Notes: generated from the sequence alone by a model not told the origin. Positions 26,209 through 34,809 are shown, numbered from the stretch's first letter. The stretch is 64,000 nt of DNA from Anaerolineae bacterium UTCFX2 (GCA_002050125.1 MWTA01000084.1:12978-76977), one strand, 5' to 3'. Program-made: numbers and translations.

Positions 26209-27516
26209 TCAAGGCTGTGCGAGAGGGGTGGATTGTGCGCTTTGTGCCAGGATAGCATCCTGCGCATTTTGAAGCGCTTGCTCGACGGGCAAGCTATGTT
26301 CAAAAAATGCGCGCAGGGCGGTCTCGATGTTTTGCTGATAAATGGAGAGCTCGGGAAAGTTAGGATATGCAGTTCCACCAGACAACGCAATCATCGCCTG
26401 GGTTACCAGATTTGCAGAAGCGGAATTGTCCAGATATACCTGATTAGCGCTGGGGATGAGCCCGTTTTTCGCCAACAGCGTCTGCGCTTCGGGCGAGACC
26501 AGATATTCCATGAATTCTATGGCTGCTCTTCGGTCTGCGGGGTTTGCGTTTGAATTCAGGTATATGTCCTCAGAGAGCACATAACCGGAAAGATGTCCGC
26601 TTCCATACCGCGGCCATGGGTCAATTGCCAGTTTTTCGGCGCCGATTGCCTCTTCCAGCGCGGCTAAATTCCAGGTCCCATCGATAATCCAGCCTACTTT
26701 TCCAGCTTTGAACCGTTCAAGATCGTCGTCGGAATAAGTGGCGGTTGGACCAGCCTGTTCAAATGATTTGAGCAATTCGAGCCATGCTACGCCCTTGCTG
26801 TTGTTGAACCCTGGCAAGCCGTTCGAGTCGATTAGCTGCCCTCCGATTCCGTTCAAATGGGCGCTGGAATACAAGAAGCTGCGTTCCAGGTATGCCCCAA
26901 TCACGTCGCCTTGAGACGAAGTCTGAGCCAATAAAACCAGATCATCGAATGTATCTGGCTTAATGGTGATGATGTCTTTGTTGCGAAACAGGACCACGCC
27001 CTGGATTGAGTAGGGCAGTCCAATCAGTTTCCCTTCCTGATTGGCTGTTTCCAAAGCAGGCTGGTTGAGCGTGTCGAGAACATTCGTATCAATCTCAGTC
27101 GTGAGATCTGCGACCAGCTTCTGGTCGTAAAGCAAGGGTCCCCATTCTGGTGGGGCAAGGAGCAAAGTCGGACCGATCCCCTCGCGCGAATCAGCTGCGA
27201 ACCGATCCAAGAGCGTTTCCTGCGGGATGTACATCACATCGAACATCACGTTCGGATGAAAAGCTTGAAAATTCTTGATGATTTGAGCCAGAACCGGTAG
27301 CTTCGCTTCATCCCACGAGTGCCGAATCGAAACCGTGCCGCGCAGAATCTCCTCCGTGGGGAAGACCGTTCTGACGGGGGGGCGGCTGGGCGTGTTTACG
27401 ATTGTGTCTGGTAGTTCTGGGATGGCTTGCGATGTGATATCAGCCGGTTTACATGCTGCTAAAGCGAGGAATAAAACTACAACCCAGAGACAAAAAACAG
27501 ACCTCGCGCCGTGCAT
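26209..27516 (-). CDS. Extracellular solute-binding lipoprotein (carbohydrate ABC type)
   Basis: The 435-aa protein begins with a lipoprotein signal ending LALAACKP (Cys at about residue 22). It resembles family-1 (sugar) binding proteins: SIRHSWDEAKLPVLAQIIKN, LIGLPYSIQGVVLFRNKDII, GKVGWIIDGTWNLAALEEA and RRAAIEFMEYLVSPEAQTLL. It would deliver a sugar or oligosaccharide to an ABC permease, but no permease or ATPase gene lies next to it. The start codon is only 7 bases after a TATAGT -10 box, so the mRNA is predicted to lack a leader. Confidence 0.88.
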   Translation of the reverse strand: MHGARSVFCLWVVVLFLALAACKPADITSQAIPELPDTIVNTPSRPPVRTVFPTEEILRGTVSIRHSWDEAKLPVLAQIIKNFQAFHPNVMFDVMYIPQETLLDRFAADSREGIGPTLLLAPPEWGPLLYDQKLVADLTTEIDTNVLDTLNQPALETANQEGKLIGLPYSIQGVVLFRNKDIITIKPDTFDDLVLLAQTSSQGDVIGAYLERSFLYSSAHLNGIGGQLIDSNGLPGFNNSKGVAWLELLKSFEQAGPTATYSDDDLERFKAGKVGWIIDGTWNLAALEEAIGAEKLAIDPWPRYGSGHLSGYVLSEDIYLNSNANPADRRAAIEFMEYLVSPEAQTLLAKNGLIPSANQVYLDNSASANLVTQAMIALSGGTAYPNFPELSIYQQNIETALRAFFEHSLPVEQALQNAQDAILAQSAQSTPLAQP

Positions 27517-27523
27517 GGAAATA

Positions 27524-27574
27524 ACTATACCAGGGTATCAGCGGTTTTTCAAGTTTAGCGATATCCATTATAAT
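27524..27574. promoter_or_regulatory. Divergent promoter pair with -10 boxes abutting both start codons
   Basis: Minus strand: -35 TTGAAA (27547-27552), 17-base spacer, -10 TATAGT (27524-27529), then 7 bases to the ATG at 27516. Plus strand: -35-like TTTTCA (27546-27551), 17-base spacer, -10 TATAAT followed by C (27569-27574), then 6 bases to the ATG at 27581. The two -35 elements overlap almost exactly. Both transcripts are predicted to begin at or next to their start codon. Confidence 0.7.
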
Positions 27575-27580
27575 CTGTAT

Positions 27581-28504
27581 ATGAACGATTCATCCGAGAT
27601 AAACGGCGTATTTGCGGCAGCGTTGACCCCACTGCATGAAAATGGATCGCTGGCTGAGGAAGAATTACCCGGCTTGCTCAAATTCCTCGCGCAACGCGGA
27701 GCCAACGGGGCGTTGCTGCTCGGAACCACGGGCGAAGGGCCGTCTTTCTCTCCGGAGGAACGGATCCGGATCGTCCGGGCGGGTATGCAGATTCGCCGGG
27801 AATTTCCGCATTTCAAGATTCTGGTAGGCAGCGGCACGCCGAGCCTGGAAGAGACGATTTCTATTAATAAAGCTGTTTTTGATTTGGGGGTTGACGGTGT
27901 GGTCGTGCTGCCCCCGTATTTCTTTCGAAATGCGCCCGAAGCTGGAATATTCGAATGGTTTTCGCAGGCGCTGCGGAGATCGGCGCCCACGGGCAAGGCT
28001 TTTCTCGTTTATCATATCCCCTCGCTGAGCGGCATAAATCTTTCAATGGATTTCTTTGACCGCCTCTTGACGTCATTTCCGGATCATTGCATCGGGATGA
28101 AAGATTCGAGCGCAGATCCGGATTTTGCGCGCCAACTGGGTCAACGCTTTGGATCCGCATTGAAGGTTTTTAATGGCACCGATTCGCTGTTCGATCTGGC
28201 GCTCGAAAACGCGGCTGCGGGATGTATCACCGCGATGGCTAATCTCAGATCGCCCGACTTGCGCCTGATTTGGAACGCGCGCCGGCAAGAGAAGGTAGAT
28301 CTCGCGGCGAAGGAGCGGGTGGTGCGCGGGCGGCTTCTGATGGAGCGTTTTCCTCCCAACCCGCCGCTCTATAAGGCGTTAATTCACCGTCTGCATGGCT
28401 TTCCATTATGGAACGTCCGACCTCCATTGGTTGATCTACCGCCGGCTCAGGTCGAGACTATACTTGCTCAAGTTCTTTCCGAGGCGCCGGAATTTTCCGC
28501 GTAA
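27581..28504 (+). CDS. DapA-family lyase/aldolase (dihydrodipicolinate synthase-like)
   Basis: Members of this family condense or cleave pyruvate-type substrates through a Lys Schiff base. The 307-aa protein has NGVFAAALTPLHENGSL, LLLGTTGEGPSFSPEER (GTTGE motif), Tyr144 in VYHIPS and the Schiff-base Lys174 in CIGMKDSS. The C-terminal part is less like true DapA, and no lysine-pathway genes are nearby, so it may be another member (for example a keto-acid aldolase). The ATG is directly downstream of a -10 box, and no ribosome-binding site is seen. Its divergent partner is a sugar-binding lipoprotein, which could fit a sugar-acid aldolase role (inference). Confidence 0.85.
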   Translation: MNDSSEINGVFAAALTPLHENGSLAEEELPGLLKFLAQRGANGALLLGTTGEGPSFSPEERIRIVRAGMQIRREFPHFKILVGSGTPSLEETISINKAVFDLGVDGVVVLPPYFFRNAPEAGIFEWFSQALRRSAPTGKAFLVYHIPSLSGINLSMDFFDRLLTSFPDHCIGMKDSSADPDFARQLGQRFGSALKVFNGTDSLFDLALENAAAGCITAMANLRSPDLRLIWNARRQEKVDLAAKERVVRGRLLMERFPPNPPLYKALIHRLHGFPLWNVRPPLVDLPPAQVETILAQVLSEAPEFSA

Positions 28505-28542
28505 GAGCGTTGCTCTAGAGCCTTGCTCTAAAGCAACGCTCT
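28504..28542 (+). terminator. Hairpin after the DapA-family gene
   Basis: AGAGCGTTGCT (28504-28514) pairs with AGCAACGCTCT (28532-28542). Inside, TAGAG (28516-28520) pairs with CTCTA (28526-28530), giving about 16 bp with one mismatch. It starts at the last base of the stop codon. No T-run follows, so it may be a Rho-independent end only in part. Confidence 0.55.
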
Positions 28543-28563
28543 CAGCTCATTGGGAATGATATT

Positions 28564-31071
28564 TTGATAGAAGACGGAGTTTCACAGAAGAACCGCATCA
28601 GATTGTTGGCGGTTAATCTGGTTTTGCTGGTGGTTTGCGCTCTGGGATTACTTCTGACGATTGCTGGCTATCTCGTGTTAAAACCCAGGGCATTTCGGTC
28701 CATGGCTCCAACGGCAACCCACACACTGCGCCCAACCCTGACCTGGACGCAGTTTCCAACGGCTACGCTTACGCCGACGCCCAGCGCGACTTCGCGGCAA
28801 ACTTCAACCCCGACGCCGACGCAGACGTTGATCTTCACATCAACGCCTGCGTCAACCGACTTTCCTCTGCGGACTTTTCTGCCCAGCCTGACGCCGGCGG
28901 CGGCGCTGGTTTACGACGGCGCGTACCAACTGTTGGATTGGGACGAGTTCAGAGCCGACCACATGGCTTTGACTATGCAGGGTTTTCCGCAAGGGATGCT
29001 ATCCGAGTTGAAGCCAGACCAAGAGGTGGCGTACTTTCAAGCCTATCAATATCCCGCGTTCGCTTATCGTGAAGCCTTGCTGCAATTCCCGGAAGCGTCG
29101 GCAGCGGAACGCTGGCGCTGGGCGCTGGCGTATAACTCAATGCTGACGGGGAGCGCTAAGGCGGGCGAGCTGTACGCCGGGTTAATCGCAGACAACTTGA
29201 ATCGGGGTCAGACGAGCATTGAGGAGCTTTATGCCTGGTTTCCGATCCAGGAGTCGGCGCTGACCTTATTCTTGGTTCAGGGATCATTGCCGCCGGGGCG
29301 CCTGGAAAGTTACATTGTCGAGCTTCGCGGGCTGGGCGGCAGTTCGTTTATCTGGCTGCTCAGGAAGAGCGCGGGTTATGAAGCCTATTCAATTTGGACA
29401 CGTTTCGATTTTGTCCATCCCCGCCGCACAAATTGGATCCTGGCAGATCTCGACAATAACCCCTCGAACGGTCCGGAAATGGCAATTTACCAATCGACAT
29501 TGGGAGATGAAACGACGCTGCAACCCGTACAGGTGATTAGCCTCGCCAAAGCGCCGCCCGTGCAACTGCCCTTCATTCCGGGTAAAGATATTTTTGAGAT
29601 TGGAACTCAATACCAAAACTATTGGGCGGTGCAGACGGACCACTCTGGCGTGAATGAGCTGATATTTCGACCGGTTGTTTTCCCAACCTGTCCATTAGAA
29701 ATCAAACTCCCATTTCGGTGGAATGGGTTGTATTTCAAGCGGGCCGCGCAGCAAATCGAATTCGCGGGTCTTCCCAAAAACCCGGGCATGTGCGAACCGC
29801 TTATTGACATATCCGACCGCTTCTGGGAACCAGAGACAACCGCAGGCTTGATGGAAACCCTGCTCCCACAGTGGCCCCCCGAAAAAGACGCCAATGGCGA
29901 GCCGTATCCGCCGGACGCGCTCGATGAGTGGAAATATCGGCTGGGCGTTTTATATGCATTATCGGGCAAGTTCGACCTTGCTGTAAATTATCTCGATGAA
30001 GTGGTGAATAATCCAACGACGGCGAACAGCCGCTGGATCGATCCCGCACATCAATTTCTCGCGGCGTATCATAAGCCGGAGGACATTTACAACGCTTGCT
30101 GGCTTGCCCCTTACTGCGATCCAGCGCATGCGATTCGGTTTCTGACGCGCCAGATCCCAAGCAGCGTCGATGCCCTGCAATACTTGCGAAATTGGGGCGT
30201 GCAGATTGTATCTTCTGGCTTTTTTGATTTCGATGACGATGATGAAGGCGAGCGTTGGTTTACGGTGCGTAACTCGCCCAATCAAAAGTTGGATTTCTGG
30301 ATTCTTGCGCGTAGCAAAGGCTATCATCAAGCGCTTGAGGTCGGCATTGTCGAGACCCGAATTCCTACGATCAATTTTATCGAGGAGCCCTTTATCGCCG
30401 ATGAGGGATTGTCATATCAACCGGCGGCGCTTCTGGACGGCAAGATCTCATTTAGTATGCAGCGTTTCCCCGATACGCGCGAGTCTTTCTTGGTCCAGGT
30501 GCCTCTGCGCAAAGAATATCCAAGCCGGTTTTTTGAACCCTTGTTCAACTACCGAGATGCGCTGTTTACGGGAACTTCTCCCGATTTGATCCAGAAAAAG
30601 CTGGAAGACTTACAAGATTTCCCCGGTCTGCTGTGTAAAAGTACCTGGAGTTGTGATGAGTATTATTACTTATTAGGATTGGCGAGCGAACTGGCTGGCG
30701 ACGCGCAGACCGCGGTGGAGAATTACCAGCGGCTCTGGCTGGATTACACAAAAAGTCCCTTTACGCAGATGGCGCGCTTAAAGCTGGATCCGATCGGTGG
30801 ACTGCCTACCGCCACTGAAATTCCAACATCAACCCCGCTGCCGGTCATTCCAACGCCCACGGAGACGATCTTCATTACCCCAACCCCAACGATAACCGGA
30901 ACGCCGCCGACTGCAACCCCAAGCGGCGAGGTGAGCCTCACCCCAACAGTGACTGGCACAGTTCCTACAGGTACACCCTCACCAACGGTGACGAGCTCTC
31001 CCGGATCTACTCAACCTTATCCGCAGCCGAATGACATCCCTTCAGCCACTCCCTATCCCCCTAATACCTAA
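28564..31071 (+). CDS. Large membrane-anchored protein with TPR-like segments, unknown function
   Basis: I do not recognise a named family. The 835-aa protein starts at a TTG and has one transmembrane segment (about residues 15-38). A Thr/Pro-rich spacer (about 48-105) follows. The central part is helix-rich with TPR-like pairs, for example KYRLGVLYALSGKFDLAVNY near residue 460 and EYYYLLGLASELAGDAQTAV near 700. The last 85 residues are again Thr/Pro-rich. The Thr/Pro regions at both ends suggest a surface-exposed scaffold. The next gene follows closely (17 bases). Confidence 0.6.
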   Translation: MIEDGVSQKNRIRLLAVNLVLLVVCALGLLLTIAGYLVLKPRAFRSMAPTATHTLRPTLTWTQFPTATLTPTPSATSRQTSTPTPTQTLIFTSTPASTDFPLRTFLPSLTPAAALVYDGAYQLLDWDEFRADHMALTMQGFPQGMLSELKPDQEVAYFQAYQYPAFAYREALLQFPEASAAERWRWALAYNSMLTGSAKAGELYAGLIADNLNRGQTSIEELYAWFPIQESALTLFLVQGSLPPGRLESYIVELRGLGGSSFIWLLRKSAGYEAYSIWTRFDFVHPRRTNWILADLDNNPSNGPEMAIYQSTLGDETTLQPVQVISLAKAPPVQLPFIPGKDIFEIGTQYQNYWAVQTDHSGVNELIFRPVVFPTCPLEIKLPFRWNGLYFKRAAQQIEFAGLPKNPGMCEPLIDISDRFWEPETTAGLMETLLPQWPPEKDANGEPYPPDALDEWKYRLGVLYALSGKFDLAVNYLDEVVNNPTTANSRWIDPAHQFLAAYHKPEDIYNACWLAPYCDPAHAIRFLTRQIPSSVDALQYLRNWGVQIVSSGFFDFDDDDEGERWFTVRNSPNQKLDFWILARSKGYHQALEVGIVETRIPTINFIEEPFIADEGLSYQPAALLDGKISFSMQRFPDTRESFLVQVPLRKEYPSRFFEPLFNYRDALFTGTSPDLIQKKLEDLQDFPGLLCKSTWSCDEYYYLLGLASELAGDAQTAVENYQRLWLDYTKSPFTQMARLKLDPIGGLPTATEIPTSTPLPVIPTPTETIFITPTPTITGTPPTATPSGEVSLTPTVTGTVPTGTPSPTVTSSPGSTQPYPQPNDIPSATPYPPNT

Positions 31072-31087
31072 TTCGGAGAGTCTGCAA

Positions 31088-31939
31088 ATGGTCTTTTCAC
31101 GGTCACAATGGCGGCTAATTCTGCATCCACCCAAGCGCGGCGCCTGGAATATGGCGGTCGACGAGGCGATCCTGGAAGCGGTTGGCCGCGCGGAAGCGCT
31201 GCCTACACTGCGTTTGTACGCCTGGTCTCCCCCATGCCTGTCGCTGGGATATGCTCAATCCTTGGGTGATGTGGATCAGGAGGCTCTGGCTACGCTCGGC
31301 TGGGATATCGTGCGGAGACCAACGGGCGGCAGGGCAATCCTGCACACGGACGAACTCACATATTCGGTTATCGGGCCGCCCGATGACCCGCGGCTGTCAA
31401 ACGGGGTGCTTGAAAGTTATCGGAATCTTTCAAGAGCGCTGCTGCGCGGTCTCACAACGTTGGGTATCAATGCGGAATCGGTAGAAATAAACCCGCAAAC
31501 AGGGGCTAATGAAACTTCAAAGGAAAGTAAAAAGACACCGAACCCGATCTGTTTCGAAGTCCCCTCGAATTTCGAGATCACGTTGAATGGAAAAAAACTG
31601 ATCGGCAGCGCTCAGGCGCGGCGAAAAGAAGGGGTTTTGCAGCACGGCACATTGCCATTGCACGGGGATCATACACGCATCATCCAAGCGCTGCGTTTCT
31701 CAGACGAGAATACCCGCCAACGCGCCAGAACCAGATTGCTGGAAAGAGCCACAACGGTTCAATTGGGGACCGGGCGAGAACTCGAATGGGAGCGGGCAGC
31801 GGAATCGATTGTGAAAGCGTTTCAAACCGAGCTTTCGCTGGATTTTATTCCCGGGGAATTGAGTTCCAGTGAGGTCGCAAGAGCTCGTGAATTAGAAAAT
31901 GTGAAGTACAGTAACCTGGATTGGACCGGCAGGTCGTGA
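31088..31939 (+). CDS. LipM/LplA-family octanoyl- or lipoyl-transferase
   Basis: The 283-aa protein belongs to the biotin/lipoate protein ligase fold family that loads lipoyl or octanoyl groups on to E2 and GcvH. Signatures are GAWNMAVDEAILEA, SLGYAQSLGDVD, VRRPTGGRAILHTDELTYSV and KLIGSAQARRKEGVLQHG. Cys155 in ICFEVPS matches the position of the catalytic Cys of LipM octanoyltransferases, which favours LipM over an ATP-using LplA. The start at 31088 is preceded by CGGAGAG; the longer frame would overlap the preceding gene. Confidence 0.87.
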   Translation: MVFSRSQWRLILHPPKRGAWNMAVDEAILEAVGRAEALPTLRLYAWSPPCLSLGYAQSLGDVDQEALATLGWDIVRRPTGGRAILHTDELTYSVIGPPDDPRLSNGVLESYRNLSRALLRGLTTLGINAESVEINPQTGANETSKESKKTPNPICFEVPSNFEITLNGKKLIGSAQARRKEGVLQHGTLPLHGDHTRIIQALRFSDENTRQRARTRLLERATTVQLGTGRELEWERAAESIVKAFQTELSLDFIPGELSSSEVARARELENVKYSNLDWTGRS

Positions 31940-31943
31940 GTCC

Positions 31944-32639
31944 TTAGGGTGTCGGCGTGGGGGTTGCGGGTCGTTCTGGATAGACGAAGATTACCTCCGG
32001 ATAACCCAGGTCTTTCAATAACCGGCTGAGAAAAGTCTCCCCATTTTGGCGGGCAAGTTCGAGAATACCGTCTTCCATTGCAGCGGCTTCGATCTCATCT
32101 TCTGCAACGGCGCGCGCCGCGGATTCGAGATGGATGTCCCCTTTGGTCAGCAAGCCTCTATCGCGGTCATAAACGTATGATTTCTCGTTATCCAGGGTTG
32201 CGACAAACACCTCCGGTTCTGGAAGTGATAGGAACAGCATCCCGTCTTTAATTTCAATCCGATCCGCGCCTAATTTGCTCAAATCAAACCCAGCAATCAC
32301 ATTTCCATGAGCAACGAAGATCAGCTTATCTCCAAAGAGGCGTGAAATGGCGTTTTCTTGATTCTTCTCAGCCGTAATGACCTTTTCTACCGTAAATTGA
32401 ATCGTCTCAAGGCGGGCGAGCGAACGGATATCCCGGATGATCGTCAACGGCGATGGCAGGATTGTCGGGGTGGGGTTTAACACGGACGATACTTGTGTCG
32501 CCAACTCCCCGGTCATCGATTGGACCGGCGAGACCGTTTTTTGCAGCATATCGTACAGCGCCCAAGCAAAAAACAGCATGATAGCCATCATGATCGCCAG
32601 AATGCTGACAACCAGAAACCAACCTTTCTTTTCGTCCAT
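31944..32639 (-). CDS. DUF4230-family membrane protein
   Basis: The 231-aa protein has one N-terminal transmembrane segment (about residues 6-28, WFLVVSILAIMMAIMLFFAW) and a DUF4230-type domain. Typical features are LETIQFTVEKVITAEK, DKLIFVAHGNVIAGFDLSKL, LSLPEPEVFVATLDNEKSYVYDRDRG and the final ILELARQNGETFLSRLLKDLGY. The family's function is unknown. The ATG at 32639 follows a TATAAT box by 7 bases; the longer open frame to 32717 would contain that promoter. Confidence 0.8.
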   Translation of the reverse strand: MDEKKGWFLVVSILAIMMAIMLFFAWALYDMLQKTVSPVQSMTGELATQVSSVLNPTPTILPSPLTIIRDIRSLARLETIQFTVEKVITAEKNQENAISRLFGDKLIFVAHGNVIAGFDLSKLGADRIEIKDGMLFLSLPEPEVFVATLDNEKSYVYDRDRGLLTKGDIHLESAARAVAEDEIEAAAMEDGILELARQNGETFLSRLLKDLGYPEVIFVYPERPATPTPTP

Positions 32640-32646
32640 GACCTCG

Positions 32647-32652
32647 ATTATA
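32647..32652 (-). promoter_or_regulatory. -10 box directly before the DUF4230 gene
   Basis: TATAAT followed by C on the minus strand, 7 bases from the ATG, predicting a leaderless mRNA. The -35 region is weak (ATTTCA at 32670-32675). Confidence 0.55.
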
Positions 32653-32690
32653 CTATTGACATTCCTGAATGAAATCGAGCTTTTGACGTA

Positions 32691-32978
32691 ATGCCCGTTG
32701 GAATCCTCACGGTTCAATTGGAATTAGCTGGATGTGGTTCCTTGAAGGAAAAGCGCGGCAGATTACAGCCTTTGCTCACGCGCCTTCAGCGCGAGTTCAA
32801 TATCTCAATCGCAGAAGTGGATTTCCTGGATTCCTGGCAAAGCGCCCTGGTTGCCTGCGCCGTCGTGAGCAACAATGGGCGGCACAATCAGCGATCATTG
32901 CAGCAGGTCGTCCGCTGGATCGAGGAAAACTGGCCGGACGTAGAAGTGGTCGATGAACGGATCGAGTTGCTTTTTTAG
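32691..32978 (+). CDS. DUF503 family protein (YlxP-like)
   Basis: The 95-aa protein matches the DUF503/YlxP family: GILTVQLELAGCGSLKEKRG at the start and FNISIAEVDFLDSWQSALVA followed by VVSNNGRHNQRSLQQVV. In many bacteria ylxP lies in the nusA-infB-rbfA operon; here it is alone, upstream of an SDR gene. Its biochemical function is not established. It is divergent from the DUF4230 gene with only 51 bases between the starts. Confidence 0.9.
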   Translation: MPVGILTVQLELAGCGSLKEKRGRLQPLLTRLQREFNISIAEVDFLDSWQSALVACAVVSNNGRHNQRSLQQVVRWIEENWPDVEVVDERIELLF

Positions 32979-33005
32979 GAAAACAATAATTTTCGGAGGA
33001 TCATT

Positions 33006-33797
33006 ATGGATTTAGGTTTGGCAGGGTTGCGTGTGCTTGTAACTGGTGGTAGCAGCGGGCTGGGTTTTGCAACTGCGCTGGAATTAGCGCGCGAGGGCGC
33101 ACTGGTCGCGGTCAACAGCCGCGATCTGGGGCGGATTGAACAAGCAATCGAGAAAATCAAAAATGAGACCGGGCAGGTTGCCATCGCGGCAGCGGGAGAT
33201 TTAACAATCGCCTCCGAACCAGCCCGCATCGTGACTGAAGCGGCTGAAACGCTGGGCGGGCTCGATTTGTTGCTCACCAATGCAGGAGGACCGCCTCAGG
33301 GCAAATTTGAAACCTTTGATGATGAGGCTTGGGACAACGCGGTGCAGCTCTCCTTTCTGAGCCACGTGCGCTTGATTCGCGCCGCGCTACCGTATCTGAG
33401 AAAATCCTTGGCGCCCAGCGTGCTGACGGTCACGTCTCTTTCTGTGAAGCAACCCATCCCGGATTTGATCCTGTCCAACAGCGTGCGTTCCGCTACGATT
33501 GGTCTCACGAAAAGTCTCGCGCTCGAAATTGGCGGCGAGGGGATCCGGTTTAATTCGATCTTGCCGGCGTGGACGGAGACCGAGCGCGTTCAGGCGTTGA
33601 TGCAGCACCGGGCGTTATCGCGGGGCACCACAATCGAGGAAGAAATTCAAAGACAGGCTGCTTCCAGCGCGCTGGGGCGAATGGGGCGTGCGGAGGAATT
33701 TGGGCGCGTGGCAGCTTTTCTATTATCGCCAGCAGCCTCATATCTTACAGGCATGATGCTTTCGTTTGATGGAGGGATGTACCGGGGAATTTATTGA
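33006..33797 (+). CDS. SDR-family oxidoreductase with substituted catalytic residues
   Basis: The 263-aa protein has the Rossmann signature TGGSSGLG, the TNAGG motif and a C-terminal YLTGMMLSFDGGMYRG, as in FabG-like reductases. The active-site YxxxK is not present: the aligned segment LSNSVRSATIGLTKSLA has Ser157 for Tyr and Arg161 for Lys, while the Ser of TSLS is kept. It may belong to an SDR subgroup with a different mechanism, or be non-catalytic. GGAGGATCATT precedes the ATG, and it is probably cotranscribed with the DUF503 gene 27 bases upstream. Substrate is unknown. Confidence 0.88.
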   Translation: MDLGLAGLRVLVTGGSSGLGFATALELAREGALVAVNSRDLGRIEQAIEKIKNETGQVAIAAAGDLTIASEPARIVTEAAETLGGLDLLLTNAGGPPQGKFETFDDEAWDNAVQLSFLSHVRLIRAALPYLRKSLAPSVLTVTSLSVKQPIPDLILSNSVRSATIGLTKSLALEIGGEGIRFNSILPAWTETERVQALMQHRALSRGTTIEEEIQRQAASSALGRMGRAEEFGRVAAFLLSPAASYLTGMMLSFDGGMYRGIY

Positions 33798-33810
33798 TCT
33801 GTACCAAAAC

Positions 33811-34269
33811 CTATTGGTTTGTCTTGCAGACCAAACGGCGCGCGACAATTCCGCCGTTGAATGGGTCGATCAGAAAATAAGCCTCCTGGATCGCCGGCTC
33901 CGGGACAATCGTGACCTTTTCGGTTGAATCCGTTCCCTTTTCTTTGCGAACTACTTCTGGGTGGGGAACGACCTTGATATACCAGTACTCCGTTGAGATC
34001 TTGATCGGTTTATTCTCCGGAAGCATGGGTCCGGCGCAACTCGTGTGTTGAACGGCTGAAAAGTCGGCTACGACATCTTTTCCGTATACCATGCGCGCCT
34101 CGTGGATTTCCCAGTAATCCCGGTTTTTTGAGACCGTGCTCGGTTTTAAGGCTGCCCAGGCAATTTCCAGGGCTTCTTGTTGCCGCAGGCTTTTTTGAGA
34201 TTTTACACAGGCTGAAATCAATATAGGGAGTAAGAAAGACAGAAAAACTAAAAAGAAAATCCTTTTCAT
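33811..34269 (-). CDS. Small lipoprotein of unknown function
   Basis: The 152-aa protein begins with a lipoprotein signal (FLLPILISAC, Cys at about 21). The mature part has no family I recognise. It contains two further cysteines (SCAGP and LVCKT) that could pair, and a segment EAYFLIDPFNGGIVARRL near the C-terminus reminiscent of PepSY-like or YpeB-like beta hairpins. It converges with the SDR gene (13 bases between stops). Confidence 0.65.
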   Translation of the reverse strand: MKRIFFLVFLSFLLPILISACVKSQKSLRQQEALEIAWAALKPSTVSKNRDYWEIHEARMVYGKDVVADFSAVQHTSCAGPMLPENKPIKISTEYWYIKVVPHPEVVRKEKGTDSTEKVTIVPEPAIQEAYFLIDPFNGGIVARRLVCKTNQ

Positions 34270-34311
34270 TTGGCTTGGGTCTCAGTCATGAGATAGATTT
34301 GTTTGAAGTTC

Positions 34312-34317
34312 ATTATA
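34312..34317 (-). promoter_or_regulatory. -10 box of the small lipoprotein gene
   Basis: TATAAT on the minus strand, 42 bases from the start codon. A loose -35 (GTGAAG, 34335-34340) is 17 bases further upstream. Confidence 0.5.
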
Positions 34318-34423
34318 CTCATAATTTACACCATCTTCACAGTAGAAAATTCCCGGTTGTCCGCGCGGGTGCAGCGCTTTCACTGGGTAACTTCGGAGTG
34401 TGGGAGGTGGTCGTGGGGGCTGG

Positions 34424-34768
34424 TCAGCGGTTGAGACCGTACTCTTTGAGCAGGCGCTCGAGCACTGCTTGATCCGCATTTTCAATATTGATCAATTGTA
34501 GTCCGATTCTAAAGAGATCTGGGTCTTCATCTGGCGCGCACCAAATCACACGTGCTTCGATATCAAGCAAGGGCTGGTCGCCGTATGTCTCTGGAAGGTC
34601 AATCCGCAATTGAAAATTGTTATTTACTTTCAGAGGCAGGTTTCCAACGATCAGCGCGCCATCAGTGGTCATATCGACTAGATAACCGACGAGGCGCTCG
34701 CTTCTTCGATCGATTACACGCGAAAAGAAAGTCAGGATTCTGCGATTCTGTTTACGACGTTCATCCAT
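34424..34768 (-). CDS. PilZ-domain protein
   Basis: The 114-aa single-domain protein has the PilZ pattern: RRKQNRRILTFFSRV at the N-terminus (RxxxR-type arginines), DMTTDGALIVG (D/NxSxxG-like, with Thr for Ser), then LDIEARVIWCAPDEDPDLFR and IGLQLINI. PilZ domains bind cyclic di-GMP and regulate motility or surface polymers. The Thr in place of Ser in the second motif leaves binding likely but not certain. It has its own promoter and no neighbouring diguanylate cyclase. Confidence 0.82.
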   Translation of the reverse strand: MDERRKQNRRILTFFSRVIDRRSERLVGYLVDMTTDGALIVGNLPLKVNNNFQLRIDLPETYGDQPLLDIEARVIWCAPDEDPDLFRIGLQLINIENADQAVLERLLKEYGLNR

Positions 34769-34809
34769 GGTTAAAATCCCGATGCCGATTCATAATCAGA
34801 ACTTAACCT

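Noticed and set aside
26075-26272. 65-codon plus-strand frame in the gap before the binding-protein gene
   Set aside because: No ribosome-binding site, it overlaps the 3' end of the binding-protein gene on the other strand, and its sequence shows no fold pattern.
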